NCBI GenBank assembly: GCA_014529385.2 | Contig: CM043950.1 | Span: 82,472,843-82,532,842, forward strand | Length of the DNA stretch: 60,000 nucleotides | Direction: 5' to 3' | Source of the DNA: Adiantum capillus-veneris | Taxonomy: Eukaryota; Streptophyta; Polypodiopsida; Polypodiales; Pteridaceae | Shown here: positions 1-10,978 of the stretch, piece after piece | Position numbering within the stretch: the first letter of the stretch is position 1 | Layout: each line of letters starts with the position of its first letter | Notes under the pieces: generated by a model | What the model was told of the DNA's origin: nothing | The model's database searches: none | Seen by the model: the letters and a program-made list of their open reading frames with translations, nothing else | Position numbers and translations under genes: made by a program

Positions 1-895
1 AGGTGTCCTTAAGTTTTACCCCCCTTTCGGAGCCATTCGACCCATCAAAAACCCCCATTCGAGCTACGTTCAAGAGCTGAAATTTTCAGCCTTCTTCTGG
101 TAGTTTGTGTTGCAGTGCTTCCATAGCCAGTTATAGGTATCATTGTTGTAGTCTCTTCCATCTATGAGAGACCACGGCTCATTCAGGAATGTGTGTAGCC
201 TGTTTCGGAGTGGCCTCATACACACACATAGAGTGGGAGCTTGACAACATTGTCTTCTTCGACTACAGGTACAGGTACAGGCTACAGGTTTTAGTGCTTG
301 CGAGATTATGGTTCCAGTGAGAGCATTTTTTTTATGCGTACATATGTTGACACTTTTGATAGTGCTTGAGCTCTTTTGAGAGCGGATTGACTCCCCGCAG
401 GGATGTTTAGTTGCAGGCACATGCTTTTGACGCATGTTTGAGCGTCTTGATAGACTTGTACGTCTTTGTGGATACTACCATTGTACGCTTTTGTGAAGCC
501 ATCTTTTGGCTAGTACGGCAGTCCCGGCCATTTCTGAGACTTGGTCCGGAAGATAGCCATTTCTGAGACTTGGCTATATGTTTTTTGCTACATAACCTAC
601 GTTGTTGAGGGTCGATAGCGTGAGGTTTTCATTGAGGTGGGGTATTCTCAAATGTGGAGATACCTTTGGTGATACAGGTAGCTGGAGCATCCCTTACAAG
701 GCCTCGCCATAGGACATGTATAGAGTGGTGTAGGTGCTTTTGATGCCGAGTTGGCGGTCTATGGTCAGTTTGACTGTTTATGCGCCTCAGTTTTGGTCTC
801 TATACAATGTGCTTTTGAGAGGCATTGCTCTCTTCTATGCTTTGTGAGTGACATAATTGGTCATTTTGTCTCGTATTTTGGTTGACATAGTCCCA
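1..895 (+). other. Untranslated leader or flank upstream of copia gag
   Basis: No convincing coding sequence on either strand. The stretch leads directly into the copia gag start at 952 and may be its 5' leader. A clean 5' LTR matching the 3' LTR start (TGTTAGGTTTAATGG) and a primer site TGGTATCAGAGC are both missing, so the 5' LTR is lost, diverged or outside the window. An 18-bp direct repeat (gccatttctgagacttgg) occurs at about 529 and 556, and a short tandem of ctacaggtacagg lies near 275-300. Confidence 0.4.
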
Positions 896-951
896 AATAC
901 AAAGGAGACTCTGTCGAAATTTTCCCAGAATCTTTTTCTAGTTTTGTCACC

Positions 952-1600
952 ATGTCTACAAGCAAAGACCGTGACATTTATGACATAAAGAAGTTTGATG
1001 GCACTAATTTTCAGCTTTGGAAGAATCACATGCAAGATGTGCTTGCCCAAAAGAAACAAAAATTGCCTAATATTTATGCGACACGGACTGAAGAGATGAA
1101 TTTGACTCAGTTTCAGTGGGAGGAGCTTGATGAGCTATGCAGATCTACTATTAATTGCACCTTGCTGAGTCAGTGTACTTTTTAGTGCTAGAATGTGAAT
1201 CTGCCTATGCTTTATGGCAAAAGTTATGCAACACTTATGAAAAAGATACGGCAAGTAATAAGGTTTTCATGATGCGAAAATTGTTTAACCTTCGCATGAA
1301 GGAGTCAGCCAATGTTGCTAGTCATATTAATGACTTTGATTCTCTATTTTCCCAGATTCGTGCACAACGGATCAATATTGATGACGAGATGAAAGCAATC
1401 TTCTTACTTTGTTTGTTGCCACCCTCATGGGATATCTCTTGCACAGCTGTCAGTAACTCTGCTCCTAATGGTACGCATTGATGTCACTAGTTCTCTTTTG
1501 TCAGAGAAAATGCGTCGCAAGGCTATAGCTCGCATCATGGAGAAGCTCATTATGTGCAAAAGGATGGAAAACTGCGTAAAGGTCGTTCTTGGAATCGTGA
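952..1600 (+). pseudogene. gag: copia gag, frameshifted
   Basis: The reading frame opens at ATG 952 with MSTSKDRDIYDIKKFDGTNF, and the motif F-D-G-x-N-F-x-x-W is typical of the start of copia gag (UBN2/DUF4219 type). Similarity continues in another frame from about 1175 (ALWQKLCNTYE, then LFNLRMKE and LPPSWD), shifts again near 1470 (VTSSLLSEKMRRKA), and returns to the earlier frame by about 1554. Gag forms the particle coat. The frame breaks mean no full Gag can be made from this copy. ATG 952 is chosen because the family start motif follows at once and no upstream ATG is in frame with it. Confidence 0.85.
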
Positions 1601-2510
1601 ATCCAATAAAGAGGGCAATAGAGATGCTTCAAAGGGTCGATCAAAGTCTCCTAGTCGTCGCAATGTTCAATGCCATTATTGTGATAAGTTTGTTCACATA
1701 AAGAAGGATTGTTATGGTTGGAAGCGTGACAAAGGTAAAGGCAAAGGCAAAGACAATGATGATAAAGAGGAGAAACCAAAGAGTTCGGTTAAGATTGAAG
1801 AACTGAACATAGTGCAAGATGATTGTGATGCACAAGACATCAATATGTTGATTAAAAATAATGATGTATTTTATGATGTACAAGAAACTCTATCTTTGCA
1901 GAAGTCTATGCCAGCAGAGCTACTTGTTAGTGGTGAAGTGTCCCATAAATGGATTCTTGATTCGGGCGCTTCATTGCATGTCACACCTCATAGGCATTGG
2001 TTTACTACATATGAGGAAACCATTGGCATTGTTATGCTAGGTGACAGCTACTCTTGTGACATTGTGGGCATACGTGATATTGCTATGGTTATGGCAAATG
2101 GGGTGAGGTTTACCATACATAATGTGCGTCATGTTCCAACTTTGACACGCAATTTGATTTCGGTTGGACGTCTTGATGACTTGGGTTACAAAGTCACTTT
2201 TCATCAACAGTCTTGGCGTATTGCGAAAGGTCATCTTATTTTAGCCCATGGTTCTAAAGTTGGTACACTTTATCCTCTTTATGTATCTGACAAGAACAGT
2301 GTTTTTTCTGTAACCGAGCTGCCAACTGTTGCTTTGTGGCATAGCCGGTTAGGTCATATGTCAAAGAAGGGAATGGAAACTCTTTCTCGTTTGGGCTACT
2401 TACCGTCTTTATCATTTGCTTATTTTCCCTTTTGTGAACACTGTCAATATGGTAAGCAAACACGAGCACATCGTACACAGTCTTTTTTGACAAAGAAAGA
2501 AATCCCTTAG
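1554..2510 (+). pseudogene. pol: copia zinc knuckle, protease and start of integrase
   Basis: Open for 318 codons. A CCHC zinc knuckle (CHYCDKFVHIKKDC, C-x2-C-x4-H-x4-C) lies near residues 40-53, followed by a Lys-rich stretch. The aspartic protease active site is WILDSGASLHVT near residue 133. The GAG-pre-integrase zinc domain follows (LWHSRLGHMSKKG ... CEHCQYGKQ). The frame ends with TAG just before the integrase core. The protease would cut the Gag-Pol polyprotein; the HHCC region belongs to integrase. The active-site triad is intact, so loss of function comes from the downstream stop and the gag frameshifts. Confidence 0.9.
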
Positions 2511-4945
2511 AGCTTGTGCATAGTTAGTTATGTGGTCCCATGCCTTATAAATCCCATGGTGGTGCGTCTTATTATGTTCCATTCATTGACGATGTGACAC
2601 GACATGTTTGGGTTTATGGCATGAACTCTAAAGATGAGACTTTTTCTTGTTTCAAAAAGTTCTGATCTAGTGTAGAAACTCAGTCTGAACATAAGTTGAA
2701 AGCTTTACGCTCATACAATGGTGGAGAATATGTCTCCAAAGAGTTTGCAGACTTTTGTTCAAGTAGGGGAATTAAGCGCGAGTTTACAACTCCTTATACC
2801 CTTGCAAAAAATGGTGTTGTTGAACGAATGAATAGGACCATCCAAGAGAGGATTATGTCTATGCTATCACAGGCTAATTTACCGCAAGCGTTTTGGGCTA
2901 AAGCATTATACACTACTGTGTATTTGATCAATAGATCACCACATGTTTCATTACAGATTCGTGTACCTTTGGAGTTATGGTCAGGACATAAGTTGTCTTA
3001 TGAAAAACTCCGTACATTTGGCTACGAAGCTTATGCACATGTACCCAAGGAGTTTCGTGCTAAGCTTGACCCTAAGTCCACAAAATGCATCTTTATCGGC
3101 TATGGTGTAGATGGTCAATTTGGATATCATTTATGGGATTCGGAAAGTCGATCAATAATCCATAGCAGTGATGTTTTCTTCAATGAGACCAAGATGCATA
3201 GGCAGCCAACGAAAGAGGTTGAATTTCGGAAAGTGACGTTTTTTGATGTATCACCGCCTGTACAGATAGCTTCAGAGCCAATTACTACACAGGCTAGTAC
3301 AAGCTCTGATCAGCTGAGGATATCTCAAAGAGTCTCACATCGGCCAGAACGATTTGTTCCAGGCGTGGACTTTGTGCTGCTGACAGATAGTGGTGAGCCT
3401 TCTTATTACAAAGAGGCTATGCTAGCCAATGATAAGGTTCAATGGGAACATGCTATGAAGAGGGAGCTATCCAGTATTGCAAAGAACAAAACATGGGAAC
3501 TTGTTCCATTGCCAAAACGTAGGAAAGCTATGCCTTGTAAATGGGTTTACAAGAAGAACATTGCATCCAATGTTGAGAATTACAAAGCTCGTTTAGTGGC
3601 CAAAGGTTTCAAGCAAGAATATGGTGTAGATTTCCAAGAAATCTTTTCTCCAGTGGTGGCCAAGATGACGACACTAAGAATGTTTCTTGCTTTGGTGGCC
3701 ACTGAAGATACGGAGCTTGATCAAATGGATGTCATTAGAGCTTTTTTACATGGTGATCTTGAGGAAGATATTTATATGCAGCAACCTGAAGGGTTTGTGC
3801 TCAAGGGCAAGGAACATTTAGTCTGTAAGCTTCTGAAAAGTCTCTATGGCTTGAATCAATTGTTCATAAAATGGTATCAAAAGTTTGATGCATTTATGCC
3901 TTCCCTAGGCTATAAGAGCACTAATGAGGATCCATGTCTTTACATGAAAAGACAACCAAATGGACAACTTATTATGCTTATCCTTTATGTAGATGACATG
4001 CTTATTGATGGTCATTCTAAGAAGGACATTGCTGACTTGAAAACCAAGTTGAAAAGTCAATTTGACATGAAAGATTTGGGTGAATCCAATCACATTTTGG
4101 GTATGCACAATACTCGTGATCGTAAGAAGAGATTGTTGTACCTTTCTCAAAAAGAGTATGTGCACAAGGTTCTTGATCGTTTGAACATGCAGAAGGGGAA
4201 GGCCTTGAGTACTCCATTGCCTGCATATTTGAAACTTAGCAAGAACGATTGTCCCAAATCTGCTGAGGAAAAAGCTGGGATGGCTAAAATTCCTTATGCT
4301 TCAGCTTGTGATAGTCTCATGTATGCCATGGTGTCAACAAGACCTGGCATTGCATATGCAGTCGGAGTTGTCAGCAGATTTATGTCTAACCCTGGTAAAA
4401 AGCATTGGGATGATATCAAGTTGATTCTCAGATACTTGAGTGGCAGTGTAGATAGACTGTTATTCTATGGTCGTGGAGAGTCATCCATTGAGGGATTTGT
4501 AGACAGTGACTATGTAGGCTGTGTTGACAGTAGTAAATCAATAAGAGGTTGGATTTACACATTTAATGGTTCTGCTATTTCTTGGAGATCTGTTCTTCAA
4601 GATTGTACATCCATTTCTACCATAGAGGTAGAGTATGTTGCATTGAGTGAAGCATGCAAAGAAGCTATTTGGCTTGCTCACCTAGTCAAAGATCTTGGAT
4701 TGGAGCAGTGTACACCAGTTCTTCATTGTGATAGTCAAAGATCTATTGCCTTGGCTAACAATCCAGTGTTTCATTCCAGAACGAAACACATTGATGTGCG
4801 CTATCACTTTAGTCGTGAATGCCTGGAAAACAAGAGCCTCGATTTAGTGAACATTCCTACATCAGAGAACACAGCGGATGCACTCACTAAAAGTCTCTCC
4901 AACCATCAGTTTCAACACTGTCGTAAGTTGATGGGCATTGGGTGA
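2511..4945 (+). pseudogene. pol: copia integrase core, reverse transcriptase, RNase H
   Basis: From 2511 to 2695 the integrase core is readable but has a TAG exactly where the first catalytic Asp of HSD is expected, and a TGA near 2663. From 2696 the frame is open for 749 codons: the second catalytic Asp lies in a degraded LRSYNGGEY (Asp replaced by Tyr), and the Glu in KNGVVERMN. The RT follows (WVYKKN, KARLVAKGF, FSPVV, then the catalytic LYVDDMLI near 3985). RNase H carries DSDYVG and the terminal KHIDVRYHF. The RT catalytic residues are preserved although the integrase is dead. Confidence 0.92.
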
Positions 4946-4992
4946 AGAGTGGTGCTTTTCCATTTTTATAGTCTCCCACATTGGCCACCATC

Positions 4993-5003
4993 AAGTGGGA
5001 GAA
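4993..5003 (+). promoter_or_regulatory. Polypurine tract of copia A
   Basis: AAGTGGGAGAA directly precedes the TGTTAGG start of the 3' LTR. This is the plus-strand primer position in copia elements. Confidence 0.75.
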
Positions 5004-5262
5004 TGTTAGGTTTAATGGCCATGTGGACGACCGCCCATCACTAACTACCACTAACCCTAAGTGTACAGCTATACACTTGTGTGAGCCACTAACACTAAGT
5101 ACAATGTGTATTGTGCCTTAGTGCATAAGATAAGAGAAGAAAGAAAGGATATAGTACGTTGGCTCTCCCCCTTCAACCTGTGTGTGGCTATGGTGGTGTG
5201 TGTGTGAGTGTGTGCGTGCGTATTCTTCTTCCTTTGTGCTCCCATGCAGCTCCTTCCCATCA
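5004..5262 (+). repeat. 3' LTR of copia A (end uncertain)
   Basis: Begins TGTTAGG right after the polypurine tract. The right edge is placed at CATCA (5262), where mixed sequence gives way abruptly to AT-rich DNA, but with no second LTR in the window this edge is a guess. It contains a GT-rich run near 5190-5220. Confidence 0.5.
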
Positions 5263-6362
5263 ATAGTTAGATAATATAATTATAATTACATATATAATTA
5301 TACTTATATATGGTATATAAAGAATATAGAACATAATACGTACATAATATAGAATAATATTAGATAATATACATAGAGATATAGAATATAGTACTTACAT
5401 AATATACATAGAGATATAGAATATAGTACGTACATAATATAGAATAATAGTAGATAATATATATAGAGATATACTTATTAGCTCTAACAAATACCTACAT
5501 AGAATACTTATACTTATAGTTTTAGATATACTTGCTTAATGTAATAGTATGAATATAATAATTATAAGTATAACTTTATAAGTATAGATATAAGTATAAC
5601 TCTATAAACTATAATTATAAGCATAAATATATAATTATAGTTTTATATATAATAACCTATACTTATAATACATATCACTTTCAATAAATAGTAATAGATA
5701 TAGCTATATTATATACTTATTTAATATAAAACCATGAATAAAATATAGAGTATATAGTATTTTAACCATATCTACTATATAATTAGATATATAATATAGT
5801 ATCTTAACTATACGTACTATATTATATTGTATAGATATAAAGTATATGTTTTATATAATTATAGTTTACAAACATACATCATATGCTTATTATATACATT
5901 TATACGTATCTATAATATAACATACAATATACTAATAAAATATTACTATGTTCGTAATATATACTTAACATATTATACTATATCTTATTATATCATATTA
6001 TATTGAACGTATAATGTATTATGTAATTATATAATACTATCATATATTGTATATACTATTTAAAATTATTATCATATACATATACTATATTTTATACTTT
6101 ATAATATACAAGATTTATATATTACATACTATATATTAACTACTATACCTATAATATATTATATAGTATATAATGTACATAACATATAGATTATAAACTA
6201 TATATTAACTAGTAAACATATATTATATTATATACTATATATATGTATAAATACTATATATATTAGTATACATAACGTAGTTATATTTTATATATTATAT
6301 ATTATTTGTATAATTACTATAAGATATAGTAAACTAGTATAATATACTATGAACTAATATAG
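5263..6362. repeat. AT-rich low-complexity block 1
   Basis: About 1.1 kb made almost entirely of short A/T words (tataata, atatag, tacttata) with very few G or C. A near-duplicate segment (acatagagatatagaatatagtacttacataatat) recurs around 5370-5460. No coding potential. It could be a decayed AT minisatellite or a matrix-attachment-like region; nothing distinguishes these. Confidence 0.8.
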
Positions 6363-6591
6363 TTTTTGTCCGAGCATAATATGGACTGGTTCTTAGGGTT
6401 GAAGTTTTTTCCACTTGCAGCAAGTCATTCACCTGATCGAATTGGGACCTCTTCGTCCTCATTGCAAGGTGTTTGGACTGCTACTCGCACACAACAGGTA
6501 CGTTCCCTTGCTCAAAGCGATGGTGTCCTCTCTCTATCTCTCACAACTCCCATCACTTGAACCTTCAAGACATTCCGCCCACAGCCCTGTC
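6363..6591. other. Unassigned mixed-sequence island
   Basis: About 230 bases of normal base composition between the AT-rich block and the first foldback. Short frames are open in several phases but none resembles a known protein. Nothing recognised. Confidence 0.5.
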
Positions 6592-6695
6592 AAAAATGCA
6601 AAAAAAGGGGGGTAGAGCCCCCCCATCATCTACGCACATGCGGATGAAGGGGGGGCTCTATCCCCCCCCCCTCCCCCCCTATTTTTGCAATTTTT
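6592..6695. repeat. Foldback repeat 1 (G/C-rich hairpin)
   Basis: Left arm reads tgcaaaaaaaggggggtaga then gcccccccatcatc; the right arm is its reverse complement, ending ctatttttgca. The hairpin centre is near 6637. Long homopolymer G and C runs make this prone to slippage. It shares its core (gcaaaaa-G run-tagagc-C run-atcatc) with the next two foldbacks. Confidence 0.85.
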
Positions 6696-6744
6696 GGAAA
6701 TAGAGCAAATGAAAATCAATAATTTGAGCATTACATGTTTGTTC

Positions 6745-6958
6745 AAACGCATATCATCAAGGAATTCCTTCATAAGGTTCCATGATTTGGCAAAAAAAGG
6801 GGGAGGAGGTAGAGTTCCCGCATCATCCACACGCGAAAAAGGGAGAGGTAGAGTTCCCCCATCATTCGCGCCTGCATGGATGACGGGGGAGCTCTGCCTC
6901 CCCTTTTTTTTGCCGAATCAATGAACATAATGAAATAATTCCTTGATGATATGCGTTT
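6745..6958. repeat. Foldback repeat 2 with internal core duplication
   Basis: Terminal arms are aaacgcatatcatcaaggaa at the left and its reverse complement ending at 6958. Imperfect pairing extends inward through tttggcaaaaaaaggggg. The centre carries a second copy of the G-rich/C-rich core (about 6836-6895), so this looks like a hairpin with a duplicated core. Confidence 0.8.
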
Positions 6959-6963
6959 CATTA

Positions 6964-7163
6964 CAATATTTACATTGAGACCGATTAGGTGTAAATAAAT
7001 TATGGGATTAACCACAAATCAAATCGCAAAAAAAAGGAGGAGACAAAGCTCCCCCATCATCCGCATGCGATGGGGGAGCTTTGTCTCCCCCTTTTTTTTG
7101 CGATTTGATTTGTGGTTAATCCCATAATTTATTTACACCTAATCGGTCTCAATGTAAATATTG
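6964..7163. repeat. Foldback repeat 3, near-perfect 200-bp palindrome
   Basis: Left arm caatatttacattgagaccg onward matches the reverse complement ending at 7163 almost base for base, with only a few unpaired bases around the GCATGC centre near 7065. The near-perfect arms suggest this copy is the youngest of the three. It lies directly beside foldback 2 and immediately before renewed AT-rich sequence. Confidence 0.9.
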
Positions 7164-7690
7164 TATATATACAATAAAGTACATAATATAATATATTATT
7201 AAGAGATTATATAGTATGTAATATATTTAGTAAATAGTGTATACACTATATATTTTGTATATATGATTTAAGGTTTATAATATAATTAGTATATATATAA
7301 TATAAAGTATATAGAATACATAGTATATTGTAAGTATATAGTATAAAGAGTATATAGTAGATAATATAAGGTGTATAATAGAATTAGAGAGTATATAGTA
7401 TATAATATATAGAGTGTACAGTAGATAATATAGGTTATATAATATTATAATATAAAGTATGTAGAATGCCTAGTATATTGTAGATATATACTATAAAGAG
7501 TATATTATATAGAAACTTACTTAGAGTAGTTTGTAGAGTAGATATGATATATATAACACAAGGTACGTTTTATGTAGTATAGTATTATATATATTGTGTA
7601 CTTACATATAATTTTATATCCTATTTATACATATCATATAGTATACCATATATAGTGTTATATACTATAATCTACATTCTAAAGTATATC
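7164..7690. repeat. AT-rich low-complexity block 2
   Basis: Same character as the block before the foldbacks: tata/ataga words and repeated phrases such as gtatatagtataaagagtat. The foldback cluster appears to sit inside one continuous AT-rich tract. No gene seen. Confidence 0.8.
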
Positions 7691-8227
7691 TTTCAAGTTG
7701 TGGGTAGTCTACTTTATTTGATATGTACCTAACTTCAATTATTGGTCTTATATGAACTAAAAACTACATAATATATATTTTGTAGATAATGGCACCAAAG
7801 AGGGATTGCAAGAAAAGAAAACCTCCAATCTTAGCAACCGTCAAGTGAGCATGAAGCTTAGATCCGGTTATATACCAAAGAGAACAAGCGATCAGGAGGC
7901 ATCATCACGAGTCTGACATTTAGACACTCCCCCCAATAAAAAGAACAAGAATCTTAAAAGGTGTGTTTTTATTGATGAGATGAGGCTCAGGTTGATGAAG
8001 ACTCCAACAATGCCGAAGATGATGTAGTGACCACAGGTAAATTATGGTTGTATGTTATAATTTTAATTGCAATGGTGGATGGTTAAATTCTATGGATGTT
8101 TGATTTTGTTTGAGAAAGTTTGGTTGTGCTCAACAATGTGGAAGATTAAGAAAGGGTGTATAAGTTTTTATATACATATCATTAATAGTTGCTCAAAAAA
8201 TACTAAGTATTGTTTTGTTTGAGAGAA

Positions 8228-8308
8228 GGTCCTTAATCTCATGTGAGAGACCTATATAGGGTGTGCGGTTTTTTCTGAAAATTTTGTCTCTATGCAAAGG
8301 AGACTCTA
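8228..8308 (+). repeat. Dispersed 75-bp repeat, copy 1
   Basis: Shares the skeleton 'ccttaatc-x-atgtgagag...aggg...tttt...tctctatgcaaaggagactct' with the copies near 10507 and 22072. It lies in the intron before exon 8401. More diverged than the other two. Confidence 0.6.
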
Positions 8309-8400
8309 GAAAATTTTTTGTAAATTAAATACCTTGGACTATCTAATCCTAATTGCATATGTTTTTGGACAATTAAATGTTTGTGTGTTTTTGTATGTAG

Positions 8401-9072
8401 AGACCAATGTTCACATTGAAGATCCTCACGACAATGAAGAAGATAGTGATCATGAAGGGGATGATGAGAATAAGCATTTGAAACACCTAGACAAACAAAT
8501 TTCACTTGGCTTGATGAAAAATGTTCTAAGCCAGTTTTATGTCAAGAAGAAGACATTGCCTCCTCTTGTTCCACTTTGTCGACTTATGGTGCATGAGGCT
8601 ATTACGTTTGCTAGGGATGATGTAGAATGGATCATTTCCTCTTTTGATTATGCTGGGTATTTAGAAACTATGGGGCATTTCTTTGTGTTCGCCTGTCGAG
8701 GATTCTAGAGGAGATACCATTCCCGTGACCACAGTGGATATGGAGGAATGGGGACCACTTTGGCGGGAAAGAAATGTTGAGTTTGAGAGAGCACTTGGTA
8801 GAGAGTGGCATGAGCTCAAAGGAAAGAAATTTTTGGTGTGGGATGGAAACCACCGGCTTAAAACATGGTGGAAAATAATCAAAGAAAGTGAGACCTTTTG
8901 CCTTTTTCACTTTTTTGTTATAAACCTTCGTTTATATAAATTGTGATTATTCTTTTTGTGATAAAGTATTCGGACAATGTCCAATACCATGTTACTGTTC
9001 GTTGCCAATTCCTTGAGTTGTCTAGATCAAAAGAAGCAGAGTTGCTTCTTGCACTTTACACTTTTAATGCAT
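8401..9072 (+). pseudogene. Exons with ParB-like DGNHRL domain
   Basis: Exon 8401-8887 starts after tgtatgtag with an Asp/Glu-rich run (residues NEEDSDHEGDDEN), then LDKQISLGLMKNVLSQF, DDVEWIISSFDYAGY and HFFV. The continuation SPVEDSRGD is one frame over, so one extra base near 8690 breaks the exon. The second half has WGPLWRERNVEFERALGREW and KKFLVWDGNHRLKTWWKII. A D-G-x-H-R signature preceded by a hydrophobic strand and an upstream V-x-P-V segment is the ParB N-terminal (sulfiredoxin-like) pattern, which binds nucleotide in known members. Exon 8967-9072 reads YSDNVQYHVTVRCQFLEL and SKEAELLLALYTFNA. The junction phase between these exons is not clean. Confidence 0.6.
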
Positions 9073-9089
9073 AAGATTATAACTGCATG

Positions 9090-9220
9090 TTGACTATCTG
9101 TTTTTTTGCTAACAATGCTTGTGTTTTGTTATTTGTTTTTTTGCTAACAATGCTTGTGTTTTATAATTGCATGTTGACTATCTGTTTTTTTGCTAACAAT
9201 GCTTGTGTTTTATTATTTGT
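9090..9220 (+). repeat. Intronic tandem repeat
   Basis: Three copies of a unit containing tttttttgctaacaatgctt followed by gtgtttt, at about 9102, 9138 and 9184, two of them preceded by ttgactatctg. They lie within the intron before exon 9228 and probably reflect replication slippage. Confidence 0.75.
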
Positions 9221-9227
9221 TTTATAG

Positions 9228-10879
9228 TTTGGTGCAGCATTTCTAGGGCACATGTCATGTCAAACATCACTCATGAAGTGTATATGTTTCAAAGATTTGG
9301 CATGGCAAATAAAGAGTCTTTCCTTCAAAAATTGACACCCAATATGAGAGAATTGGCTAGAGTGGAGATGATTGTTGAGACACGGTATTACCATGGTGCT
9401 TCACCATGGTACAATACTCCATGTGGATTGATATCACAACTAGTGTGGAAGGTGATAACTACTCTACATAATTGGTCATACTGCTAAATTTTTATTTTTT
9501 TTTATATAGTGTTTTGTATTAGGATGAGTTCACTGCATTTATGTCCAAAGAAAGAGCAAAGCTAGATTCTCTTGGACTAAATGACGTTGAGAAGAAGAAG
9601 AGACTTGAAAAGGCCACAAAGGTAGAAGATGGAAGGTTGAAAGATAGGGGCTACAAGTACCTATCAATCGCCAATCCTCTTAATGGTGATGAGTTCTTCA
9701 AGTTGCTTTTTAGCATTAAATGGGATGAACCAGGAATGCTAAAGATCACTGAAGATAAGCTCTATTGTTTGACAAGCTCTAAAATCACTTCTGAGAGGTA
9801 TTGCAGCTGTTAGTTTCTCATTTGTAATTGTGTTCGAGCATTTTGATTTGCTATATGGTTGTGTGATATGGTTTTTTTTTCTCGTAGAAAGAAGATAATT
9901 TTGCATCTAATGAGCCTCACCAAGTCTAAGGATCCACAATCTCTTCATTTGGGTGATTACAAGCTTTTGAGAAGCTACATGAAAACGGAGACTTATTGGG
10001 CTCACTTGCATGGGGAAGCTACACTTATGATTGAAAGGCTGCAAGTAGTAGAAGGTCCACCACTTCCAAATTCTTTTGATCTATTCTACAAGATGAGCAT
10101 GAAAAATCATATTTTGCAGGTAGATATTTGACCATTGTTTTTAATAGAATATAGACATGTTTTAACTTACACAAGATCAAGTTGAGTATGTTTTTTTATT
10201 GTTACTATTTGTGCAGGCTTTTATTTTTCTAATGGATGTGGTGAAATCTTCCGACTCTATCAAGAAGATGCCAGAGCTTGTGTTGTGGGCTAAGAGAGTG
10301 ATTTACAGGTTTTCATCTTCCACTTGCACTCTTTGCAAAATAAGAGAATTTCATTTGTTTGTCATAGTTAGGTGACAGTGGGTCATACTGAGATTGGTGA
10401 CATATCATTTTTTATTTACAAAAAATCCTTAAATTCCCTGTGGAAGCCCAATTTGGGGTGGATGGTTTTTTTGACAATACGGGCGTATGTAATGCCAGTG
10501 TTCAAGACACTTAAATCCCTTGTGGGAGCCCAAGACAGGGTTTATGGTTTATTTTGAAAAAATGTACTCTATACAAAGGAGACTCTGGTGTTTTTTTTTT
10601 GAGTTATGTGTCAATTGTTATACTATTGTGTGTATGTGCTTTTCAAAGTGGATGATGCCCTAAAATTTTGTAGATGGGTTATACAATGCGTTGAGACACA
10701 TGAATTGAATGAAGCCCCATTATTCACTAGAAAGTGGATTAATGTGCGTGATGAGAATACAATGTTCTCTCCCTTTCTGATTGAAAGGAATTTGAAAACA
10801 TGGGAAGCCAATGTTTGTCCTTGGTGGTTGGATTATCCACTAGGAGTTATTCCAAAGCAAGAATTTGAATTATGGGCGA
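9228..10879 (+). pseudogene. Middle exons of the ParB-like/methyltransferase gene
   Basis: Five exons bounded by AG acceptors and GT donors: 9228-9451, 9523-9797, 9888-10119, 10217-10308 and 10649-10879. They read in order THEVYMFQRFGMANKESFLQ, then a charged helical stretch (LNDVEKKKRLEKATKVEDGR), ITSERKKIILHLMSLTKSKD across a splice, FIFLMDVVKSSDSIKKMPEL, and FCRWVIQCVETHELNEAP with FELWAS. All are open within exons. The content is mostly alpha-helical and charged with no catalytic motif visible, so this is probably a spacer or recognition region. The repeated clean splice sites show an ordinary nuclear gene, not a processed copy. Confidence 0.6.
10425..10588 (+). repeat. Dispersed 75-bp repeat, copy 2 (one and a half units)
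   Basis: A partial unit (ttaaattccctgtggaagcc ... ggatggttttttt, about 10430-10475) is followed by a full unit (ttaaatcccttgtgggagcc ... atacaaaggagactctgg, about 10510-10588). Both lie in the intron between exons 10217-10308 and 10649-10879, same orientation as the gene. Confidence 0.7.
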
Positions 10880-10978
10880 GTAAGTACCTATACACTTGTG
10901 GCTCTTTTCTATGGAGAATGTATGTCTTACTTCATTGCTAATTTATGTGATATTGTGTTGTATGGTTGTTGAATGAAG

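Larger units (their letters stand above)
896..5262 (+). mobile_element. Decayed Ty1/copia LTR retrotransposon A
   Basis: Domains run in Pseudoviridae-like copia order on the + strand: gag, zinc knuckle, aspartic protease, integrase, reverse transcriptase, RNase H, then a polypurine tract and a 3' LTR. In a live element these make a particle that copies its RNA and inserts the cDNA. Here at least three frame changes in gag and two in-frame stops in integrase make it non-autonomous. The last two thirds of pol (2696-4945) remain open, which suggests moderate rather than extreme age. Confidence 0.9.
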
